Positions 1 to 5,012 of a stretch of DNA of 5,633 bases are shown piece by piece (position 1 is the stretch's first letter; every line of letters begins with the position of its first letter). This DNA comes from an uncultured Oscillospiraceae bacterium (GTDB lineage: Bacteria > Bacillota > Clostridia > Oscillospirales > Ruminococcaceae): the NCBI GenBank assembly GCA_900543705.1, contig UQSL01000100.1, forward strand, positions 1 through 5,633, written 5' to 3'. The position numbers and the translations under genes are program-made. The notes under the pieces were generated by a model. The model was given only the letters and a program-made list of their open reading frames with translations, was not told where the DNA came from and ran no database searches.

Positions 1-91
1 CCTACATCAGGGGGCTTTTGTCCATTGTCCGTTTTTACTGGTCCTGTTCAGTTCAAAGTGACATGCCGGGGATTTTCAGCGCTGATCCCAA

Positions 92-1180
92 TTAGAAAAG
101 ATAGCCTTCGCCAATTCTGGAAGTAGTCAGCAGGGCATCATATAGCTGTTGCGGAGTCACATCACCAAGCATATTGTGAATCGACTCTCCCTCTGCACAT
201 GCCTTTTCCGCTGCAATCATCACACGGGTTTCGTCCGTCACGCCGATCTGGCCGAGTGTAATCGGAAGGCCGACGGAAACACAAAATGCGATGACCTCCT
301 CAATTTCCTCCATCGGCGCATTTTCCAACACAAGCTGGGCAATGGTGCCGAATGCAACGAGCTCGCCGTGCATGGTTTTTTCACACTCTTCCAGTGCAGT
401 AAAGCCGTTGTAGACGGAATGGGAAACTGCAAGCCCGCCATTGTCTGCGCCCACGCCGCTCAGGTAGGTATTGGCTTCCACAATGCTCTCGACTGCCGGA
501 GTCAGCAGTCCTTGCTCAACAGAAACCTTTGCCTTATATCCATCTGCAAGCAGTGTTCCATAGCAAAGCTCGCACAATGCCATTGCTGATTTTGTGATAC
601 CGCCGTTTTCCAGACTCGGCGCACCGGAAGCAAGGCAGGCTCTGGCTTCGAAATACGTGCCGAGTGCATCACCCATGCCAGCAACCAGGAAACGCGCCGG
701 GGATTTTGCGATAATCGCAGTGTCGACGATAACGGCATCTGGATTTTTCGGGTAAAAGATATAATTGGAGAAGGTGCCGTCGTCATGATAGATGACAGAG
801 AGGCCGGTACAGGGTGCATCTGTCGCACAGACGGTCGGGATGATAACAACCGGAAGTCCTTCATAAAAAGCGGTCGCTTTCGCTGTGTCAATCGCACTGC
901 CGCCGCCGATAGCCGCAATCACCTTGATATTGTTTTCCCGGGCAATTTTTCTCATCTTTTCAATTTCCCCGGTCGAGCTGATTCCGCCGAACACTTCAAA
1001 GCGGATACCGGCGCCGCTTCCCTCAAAACTCCTCTCTATTTTATCCTTCGCGACACGGTAACCGCTTCTAGAGCAGATAAAGAGAAAAGAATTTCCCAGG
1101 TCTTTCACTGCATCATAGAGTTCCAGAAGGGCATCTTTACCCTGTATATATTTCGCAGGCGCACGCATTAATTTTAACAT
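92..1180 (-). CDS. gldA: Glycerol dehydrogenase (metal-dependent, NAD-linked)
   Basis: Cytoplasmic oxidoreductase of the iron-containing alcohol dehydrogenase superfamily, expected to interconvert glycerol and dihydroxyacetone with NAD. The 362-residue product matches the usual ~365-residue length. It opens with an APAKYIQG segment (residues 7-14) that aligns with the start of known GldA proteins. The dinucleotide-binding motif GGGSAIDTAKA lies at 92-102, PTVCATDAPCT at 115-125, and AGMGDALGTYFEARA at about 167-181. By family analogy the zinc ligands are D171, H254 (AVSHSVYNG) and H271 (MHGE). The ATG at 1180 is preferred: a GGAG sits 9 nt upstream and the N-terminus then aligns exactly with E. 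coli GldA. An ATG at 1195 would add MELDT but has no ribosome binding site. The gene has its own promoter and no dihydroxyacetone kinase beside it. The commoner GGGKT is GGGSA here. A related polyol substrate remains possible. The 91 bases downstream show no clear terminator. Confidence 0.93.
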   Translation of the reverse strand: MLKLMRAPAKYIQGKDALLELYDAVKDLGNSFLFICSRSGYRVAKDKIERSFEGSGAGIRFEVFGGISSTGEIEKMRKIARENNIKVIAAIGGGSAIDTAKATAFYEGLPVVIIPTVCATDAPCTGLSVIYHDDGTFSNYIFYPKNPDAVIVDTAIIAKSPARFLVAGMGDALGTYFEARACLASGAPSLENGGITKSAMALCELCYGTLLADGYKAKVSVEQGLLTPAVESIVEANTYLSGVGADNGGLAVSHSVYNGFTALEECEKTMHGELVAFGTIAQLVLENAPMEEIEEVIAFCVSVGLPITLGQIGVTDETRVMIAAEKACAEGESIHNMLGDVTPQQLYDALLTTSRIGEGYLF

Positions 1181-1189
1181 CGTATCCAA

Positions 1190-1193
1190 CTCC
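1190..1193 (-). promoter_or_regulatory. Ribosome binding site that decides the gldA start
   Basis: GGAG lies 9 nt before the ATG at 1180. It overlaps the alternative ATG at 1195, whose own upstream sequence (AAATATAAGA) has no Shine-Dalgarno match. This favours the shorter, 362-residue protein. Confidence 0.6.
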
Positions 1194-1213
1194 ATTCTTA
1201 TATTTCTATACGT

Positions 1214-1242
1214 ATCATATCTCTTTCAGTTATACTTAACAA
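1214..1242 (-). promoter_or_regulatory. Sigma-A type promoter of gldA
   Basis: On the minus strand TTGTTA (1242-1237) is followed after 17 bp by TATGAT (1219-1214), 4/6 and 5/6 matches to the consensus. Transcription would begin near 1207. That leaves only about 12 nt before the ATG at 1195 but about 27 nt before the ATG at 1180, which again supports the downstream start. A small GTTA-N4-TAAC repeat (1229-1240) lies in the promoter and is too short to call an operator. Confidence 0.6.
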
Positions 1243-1426
1243 GCTTCAATTTCAATGAAAATCCCTTGTGTTTTCTTGAAAAACTATGCTAAACCATTAA
1301 CAAACTGATGGATAAGCCAATAAATGGAACAAATAGGAACAGGTTATTTACAGATAAAGTGTCTCCAGTCATTTTCTGTTCGCCTATCCATGCTATATTC
1401 GATCCCTCTATCCTCCCTGCATAAGT

Positions 1427-1459
1427 AAAAAGTCGCTGCCCGTATGGCAGCGACTTTTT
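1427..1459 (-). terminator. Intrinsic terminator of the nahK-like gene
   Basis: A perfect 14-bp inverted repeat (AAAAAGTCGCTGCC at 1427-1440, its complement at 1446-1459) has a 5-nt loop and lies 12 bp past the kinase stop codon. The stem is GC-rich at its top and ends in five U residues on the minus-strand transcript. Because it has A and T tracts on both sides it could act in either direction, but no plus-strand gene ends here. Confidence 0.9.
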
Positions 1460-1471
1460 CTCAGTAAGAAT

Positions 1472-2587
1472 TTATTTGTATTTCGAGACGATCTCGTTCA
1501 TTGCATCCCATTTGCTCTCCATTTCTTTGACGAGCTTGAGCTGGGTCCTGGTACGTATCAGGTTATGCTGTGGCATGGTGGTCTTAAAATAGAGATCCCC
1601 ATCCAAGTAATCCGTAAGGAACCGGGCGGCAAGCTCAAGCGTTACCGTGTAAGCGCCGAGCGGGAGATTATCGATCTCTGTACTGGTCAAAAAGCCGGAA
1701 ACTTCCCCAACAAACCCCTTGGTAAATAACTCATAAAGGTTTAAATCCAGCGATACTTTTGCGAGATCCGGTTCATCTTCCGCCCCTGTGCTCGCCCCGA
1801 AGCGCACAGCATCACCAAAGTCGATGACAGAGGTGCCCGGCATGACAGTGTCGAGGTCAATTACACAGATGGCCTCATCCGTATTGTCATCAATCAAAAC
1901 ATTGTTGAGCTTGGTGTCATTGTGTGTGACACGCAGGGGAATTAAGCCCTTATCCATCATCTCTACAATTTTCCCGGCTTTCTTTTCCCGGGAAAGAATA
2001 AACTCAATTTCCTCTTTTACCTCATCTACCCTGCCTGCTTTATTTTCCTCCACAGCCTTTTTAAAAGTATCAAGCCGTTTGGGAGTGTTATGGAAATCAG
2101 GAATCGTTTCATACAGCTGAGAGGCGTCAAAATCGGCAAGAACTTTCTGGAATTCTCCAAACGCCTTTCCTGCCATATAAAAATGTTCCAGTTTTTCTAC
2201 TTTATCATATCCTTTGGCTTCATCAATGTAATTAAAACAGCGCCAAAAACCATCCTGAGGGTTATCGTGGAAAATTTCTCCCGCTTTCGTACGCACGACG
2301 CGCAGGCATCTGCGATCCGCGGAGCCATACATCTGGGTATATTTGTTGCAGAGATAATCCGTTACCTTTGCGATATTATCCATTACTTTTGCAGGCTCGG
2401 AAAAGACATAGGTGTTCACCTTCTGAAGGGTGTACATGCGTTTTGTTCCATTGTCATCGTGGGTAGTGATAATATATGTTTGATTGATATTGCCGCTGTT
2501 GTTTTTTTCAATTTCTGTAATTTTTCCTTCACAGAAGAATAAATCAAAAATCTTTCTAGGAATATCAAAATTACATTGAGCTTTCAT
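1472..2587 (-). CDS. nahK: NahK-like N-acetylhexosamine 1-kinase (APH-fold phosphotransferase)
   Basis: Cytoplasmic ATP-dependent sugar kinase of the aminoglycoside phosphotransferase/choline kinase fold. It resembles bifidobacterial NahK, which phosphorylates GlcNAc or GalNAc at C1 in the lacto-N-biose/galacto-N-biose pathway. The product is 371 residues (NahK about 359). An N-terminal nucleotide-loop segment GNINQTYIIT (32-41) is followed by LQKVNTYVF (54-62). The catalytic loop is THNDTKLNNV (221-230; D224 the likely base, N229 a metal ligand), then the metal-binding CVIDLDTVMPG (241-251; D244/D246), IDFGDAVRFGA (255-265) and a C-terminal RTRTQLKLVKEM (345-356). The ATG at 2587 is chosen because GGAGGAGG lies 5 nt upstream; a GTG at 2614 would add nine residues and begin inside a hairpin. 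No lacto-N-biose phosphorylase, epimerase or transporter gene is in view, so the sugar is inferred from family likeness only. Confidence 0.85.
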   Translation of the reverse strand: MKAQCNFDIPRKIFDLFFCEGKITEIEKNNSGNINQTYIITTHDDNGTKRMYTLQKVNTYVFSEPAKVMDNIAKVTDYLCNKYTQMYGSADRRCLRVVRTKAGEIFHDNPQDGFWRCFNYIDEAKGYDKVEKLEHFYMAGKAFGEFQKVLADFDASQLYETIPDFHNTPKRLDTFKKAVEENKAGRVDEVKEEIEFILSREKKAGKIVEMMDKGLIPLRVTHNDTKLNNVLIDDNTDEAICVIDLDTVMPGTSVIDFGDAVRFGASTGAEDEPDLAKVSLDLNLYELFTKGFVGEVSGFLTSTEIDNLPLGAYTVTLELAARFLTDYLDGDLYFKTTMPQHNLIRTRTQLKLVKEMESKWDAMNEIVSKYK

Positions 2588-2882
2588 GATAGCCTCCTCC
2601 TCATACAAAAACACTTTTGTATGCCGGCAGTGTCTCTGCCTATTTTCAAATTCAAACCGGAAATACAGTTACTGCACATATCCCGATGCTATGGGATGTG
2701 ACCGGTTATTGGGTGCATGCAAACAACGCCTGAACAGAATCACCCGCTCCGGCAGATAAAAATGCCGTGCAGGAGTAAAACATGGCAATCACCATTTTGT
2801 CATGATATCAGGAATGCAAAGCAAGAGCGGCATCATTGGCCGTCGCCGTAGGAATGTCATAAATAAAGTAGAAAGGTGTTTT
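2588..2882 (-). other. Long 5' leader of the nahK-like mRNA
   Basis: If transcription starts just past the -10 box at 2889-2894, the kinase mRNA has an untranslated leader of about 295 nt. I recognise no known riboswitch or T-box core in it. It holds several modest hairpins: CGGCA/TGCCG (2750-2767, 8-nt loop), ATGG/CCAT (2782-2795), GGGAT/ATCCC (about 2680-2697), and the two next to the ribosome binding site. No small ORF in it has a credible ribosome binding site. Confidence 0.4.
2593..2623 (-). promoter_or_regulatory. Hairpin abutting the strong ribosome binding site of the kinase gene
   Basis: On the transcript a perfect 9-bp stem (CATACAAAA, 2623-2615, with TTTTGTATG, 2610-2602) and a 4-nt loop ends one base before the Shine-Dalgarno sequence GGAGGAGG (2600-2593), itself 5 nt before the ATG at 2587. 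A second small hairpin (GGCAG/CTGCC, 2640-2626) lies immediately upstream. The stem could control ribosome access or mRNA stability, or the DNA palindrome could be a protein site; the sequence does not decide between these. Confidence 0.5.
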
Positions 2883-2888
2883 GGAGCT

Positions 2889-2917
2889 ATTATATCATCT
2901 GGCCTGTGTTTTTTCAA
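2889..2917 (-). promoter_or_regulatory. Sigma-A promoter of the nahK-like gene
   Basis: On the minus strand TTGAAA (2917-2912) and a perfect TATAAT (2894-2889) are separated by 17 bp. This is the best promoter match on this strand upstream of the kinase, and it lies about 300 bp from the start codon. The DNA further upstream is very rich in A on this strand, as in DNA that boosts promoters, but the tract begins some distance from the -35 box. Confidence 0.75.
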
Positions 2918-2944
2918 GCTGGTTTGTTATATGAATGGGAGATA

Positions 2945-3095
2945 ATTGAATTCTTTGTTCCTTCTCACTTTCAATTTTTCCGAATTTTCACTTAATTTAT
3001 CTCTTTCAGGATTTCTTTTTTTCGTTTAACATGAATGGAAGCTTTTTCTTTCATGCAAAAATGAGCTTTTTCTTTCCAATTTCTTTTTTTCTTAG
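2945..3095. repeat. Pyrimidine-rich intergenic tract with two pairs of 13-bp direct repeats
   Basis: This gene-free DNA between the two divergent promoters is strongly T/C-rich on the plus strand with many T runs. AGCTTTTTCTTTC occurs at 3040-3052 and 3064-3076. ATTTCTTTTTTTC occurs at 3011-3023 and 3079-3091. A short inverted repeat (CATGAA/TTCATG, 3030-3055) surrounds the first copy. No ORF with a ribosome binding site is seen. Slippage-prone low complexity could explain the repeats; curved DNA or a regulator site are alternatives. Confidence 0.5.
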
Positions 3096-3116
3096 CCCCC
3101 GCAAACAACCTGTACA

Positions 3117-3134
3117 CAGTTGACGAACCAACTG
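3117..3134. promoter_or_regulatory. Candidate operator overlapping the -35 box of the M18 gene
   Basis: CAGTTG-N6-CAACTG is a perfect inverted repeat with 6-bp arms. Its left arm includes the first three bases of the -35 hexamer TTGACG (3120-3125), and the spacer covers the rest. A dimeric repressor bound here would block the promoter. I do not recognise it as the site of a named regulator. Confidence 0.35.
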
Positions 3135-3148
3135 CCGCATTTTATAAT
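3120..3148 (+). promoter_or_regulatory. Sigma-A promoter of the M18 aminopeptidase gene
   Basis: TTGACG (3120-3125) and a perfect TATAAT (3143-3148) are separated by 17 bp. Transcription would begin near 3155, giving a leader of about 70 nt before the ATG at 3225. Confidence 0.8.
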
Positions 3149-3208
3149 GAGGACAGAAGTATTCATAATATATCTTTCTTTAGAGAGGAAATATGTATAA
3201 AAATTGAT

Positions 3209-3215
3209 AAAGGAG
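3209..3215 (+). promoter_or_regulatory. Ribosome binding site that decides the M18 gene start
   Basis: AAAGGAG lies 9 nt before the ATG at 3225. The in-frame TTG at 3204 overlaps this site and would add seven residues (MIKECIA), so it is not preferred. Confidence 0.8.
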
Positions 3216-3224
3216 TGCATCGCC

Positions 3225-4544
3225 ATGTCCAAACATATCCAGGGGCTGCTGGAATTTATCCAACACTCTCCAAGCTGTTTTCACACGATTGATTCCATTA
3301 AAGCGCAACTGAGGGAAAACGGATTTACCGAGCTGTTGGAATCAGACTGCTGGAAACTGGAAGCCGGAAAATCCTATTTTGTCACACGCAATCTTTCATC
3401 TATCATCGCTTTTAAAGTGCCTGCTGCGGATTTTACAGGCTTCCACATTGTCGCAAGCCACAGCGACTCCCCTACTTTTAAAATCAAAGAGAACGCGGAA
3501 CTTGAAGTCAGCAAAGGCAGTGTCAAGTATACCCAACTGAACACTGAGCGCTACGGTGGCATGCTCTGTGCTACCTGGTTTGACAGACCGCTCTCGATTG
3601 CCGGCAGAATCCTCACGGAAGAAGATGGCAAAATCTGCACGCATCTCGTCAATGTCGACCGGGACCTTGTGATGATTCCAAATCTCGCCATCCATATGAA
3701 CCGCCAGGCAAATGATGGCTATGCCTATCATGCACAGAAAGACATGGTCCCCCTGTTCGGTGACGGCTGTGCTAAGGGCAGTTTCCTAAAAACAATCGCC
3801 AAAGCCTGCGGCGTGAAAGAAGAAAGCATTCTCGGAACTGACCTGTTTCTATACAACCGTATGCCCGGTACCGTTTGGGGGGCAAACGGGGAATACGTCT
3901 CCAGTCCAAAACTCGACGACCTTGAGTGCACTTACACTTCTCTGCAGGCATTTCTCTCCGCTTCGGGCAGCAAGAGTACTTCTGTCTATTGCGTATTTGA
4001 CAACGAAGAGGTGGGAAGCGGCACCAAACAGGGTGCAGATTCCACCTTCCTGTATGATATCCTTGGCCGGATAAACTCCGCTTTCGGGCGCACCGAGGAG
4101 CAGTTCCATACCGCTGTTGCATCGAGTTTCATGCTCTCTGCCGATAACGCACACGCCATCCACCCGAATCATACTGACGTGTCTGATCCAACAAACTTGG
4201 TGGAAATGAACAAGGGCGTTGTCATTAAATATAACGCAAATCAGAAATACACAACCGACGGTGTTTCCACAGCACTATTCAAAAACATCTGCCGCGAAGC
4301 GGACGTACCTTACCAGTCCTATGCCAACCGTTCCGATATGCCCGGCGGCTCCACACTTGGCAATATCTCCAATGCGCATGTATCTCTCAACACCATTGAT
4401 ATCGGCCTTGCACAGCTCGCTATGCATTCAAGCTATGAAACCGCTGGCGTCAAGGATATTGATTACATGATTGAAGCTATTCGTGCATTTTATAACACAT
4501 GTATTGAAATGACTGCGGATGGAACTTATAAAATCCACCGCTAA
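3225..4544 (+). CDS. apeB: M18 family aminopeptidase (aspartyl aminopeptidase type)
   Basis: Cytoplasmic dizinc aminopeptidase of the M18 family, which removes N-terminal acidic or other residues from peptides and normally forms a large tetrahedral homo-dodecamer. The 439-residue length is typical of the family. Motifs in order: SCFHTIDSIKAQL (18-30) at the N-terminus; ASHSDSPTFKIK (77-88) with zinc ligand H79 and D81; SPKLDDLECTY (227-237) with the likely bridging aspartate D231; FDNEEVGSGTKQGADS (258-273) with catalytic E261 and ligand E262; SADNAHAIHPNH (305-316) with ligand D307; DMPGGSTLGNIS (371-382); and AMHSSYE (399-405) with the final ligand H401. Residue roles are by analogy with human DNPEP. 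All expected metal ligands are present, so it should be active. It has its own promoter and terminator and no co-transcribed partner. There is no signal peptide. Confidence 0.95.
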   Translation: MSKHIQGLLEFIQHSPSCFHTIDSIKAQLRENGFTELLESDCWKLEAGKSYFVTRNLSSIIAFKVPAADFTGFHIVASHSDSPTFKIKENAELEVSKGSVKYTQLNTERYGGMLCATWFDRPLSIAGRILTEEDGKICTHLVNVDRDLVMIPNLAIHMNRQANDGYAYHAQKDMVPLFGDGCAKGSFLKTIAKACGVKEESILGTDLFLYNRMPGTVWGANGEYVSSPKLDDLECTYTSLQAFLSASGSKSTSVYCVFDNEEVGSGTKQGADSTFLYDILGRINSAFGRTEEQFHTAVASSFMLSADNAHAIHPNHTDVSDPTNLVEMNKGVVIKYNANQKYTTDGVSTALFKNICREADVPYQSYANRSDMPGGSTLGNISNAHVSLNTIDIGLAQLAMHSSYETAGVKDIDYMIEAIRAFYNTCIEMTADGTYKIHR

Positions 4545-4585
4545 TGCCTGATTGACAACCTTAATCTGGGTTTCTGGGCCTGCTA

Positions 4586-4627
4586 ACAGCCCCACTCTGT
4601 CCATCTTCAGAGTGGGGCTGTATTTGT
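4586..4627 (+). terminator. Intrinsic terminator of the M18 gene
   Basis: A perfect 13-bp stem (CAGCCCCACTCTG at 4587-4599 with its complement at 4608-4620, one more A-T pair outside) has an 8-nt loop and is followed by the T-rich TATTTGTTG. It lies about 40 bp past the stop codon and should insulate the downstream oxidase gene. Confidence 0.92.
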
Positions 4628-5012
4628 TGTATGAATTTATGACATCCACTTTAACCAGCTTTGTAAGGAAGACGGCAGCCGTGTGAAATATTTTATATAT
4701 CCGCAGCTCGTGATATATTAAGGCGTTGTCATTTCATAAAAAAATTGACTCAATTTCCTTCAGACAGGCAGATTTCCAACATAAGCGATTCCCTCCATCC
4801 CGGTTTGGAAAATGATCTCAGAGATATCTGTCCATCATGAAATCGGCGCTGTGAAAGAAGCTTTCAGGAAGGTACAGTCTACTCCGGCGGCTTGTCCCCG
4901 TCCTCACTTTGGCGGGCGGGAGACACCATCTTATGCGCAGGAACATAGGATGTGTTACACCGTATCCGCGCGATAACAGATGCGGTGTAACAAATCATGA
5001 GGAGATCAATTT
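4628..5012. other. Gene-poor region upstream of the multicopper oxidase-like gene
   Basis: About 385 bp with no gene I can support. The left half is AT-rich (4690-4770), while 4880-4990 becomes GC-rich, approaching the composition of the oxidase gene. It contains ATATATC/GATATAT arms (4695-4718), a TGAAAG-AAG-CTTTCA palindrome (4852-4866), a 54-codon ORF without a good ribosome binding site (4812-4976) and the long inverted repeat at 4953-4992. TTGACT at 4745-4750 has no acceptable -10 box at 16-18 bp, so no promoter can be placed with confidence. Confidence 0.4.
4953..4992. repeat. Long inverted repeat 20 bp before the oxidase start codon
   Basis: TGTTACACCGTATC (4953-4966) and GATGCGGTGTAACA (4979-4992) form a 14-bp stem with one G-U pair and a 12-nt loop. 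A nested TATC-CGCGC-GATA repeat (4963-4975) competes for the inner bases. No T tract follows, so it is a poor terminator. An operator or an mRNA hairpin that governs the oxidase gene is more likely. Confidence 0.6.

Noticed and set aside
68..89. GGGAT/ATCCC hairpin past the gldA stop as a terminator
   Set aside because: The stem is only 5 bp with an awkward loop, and no U tract follows on the minus strand.
1..126. Plus-strand frame open from the window edge to a TAG at 124-126
   Set aside because: It has no recognisable family features, overlaps the gldA 3' end by 35 bp in antisense, and 42 open codons at an edge is easily chance.
149..589. 146-codon plus-strand ORF inside gldA
   Set aside because: It is antisense to a gene with clear motifs and has no family likeness. 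The same holds for open frames at 502-918, 785-1171, 1788-2542 and 3396-4172.
2706..2795. 29-residue leader ORF (ATG at 2795, minus strand) in the kinase leader
   Set aside because: No ribosome binding site and no codon pattern suggesting attenuation.
2789..2860. 23-residue leader ORF (ATG at 2860, minus strand) in the kinase leader
   Set aside because: The bases before the ATG are pyrimidine-rich with no Shine-Dalgarno match.
4552..4580. Consensus TTGACA just past the M18 stop codon as a promoter
   Set aside because: The -10 position reads TGGGCC, and the M18 terminator lies directly downstream.
4745..4775. TTGACT as the -35 box of an oxidase promoter
   Set aside because: The best -10 candidates at 16-18 bp match TATAAT at no more than 3 of 6 positions.
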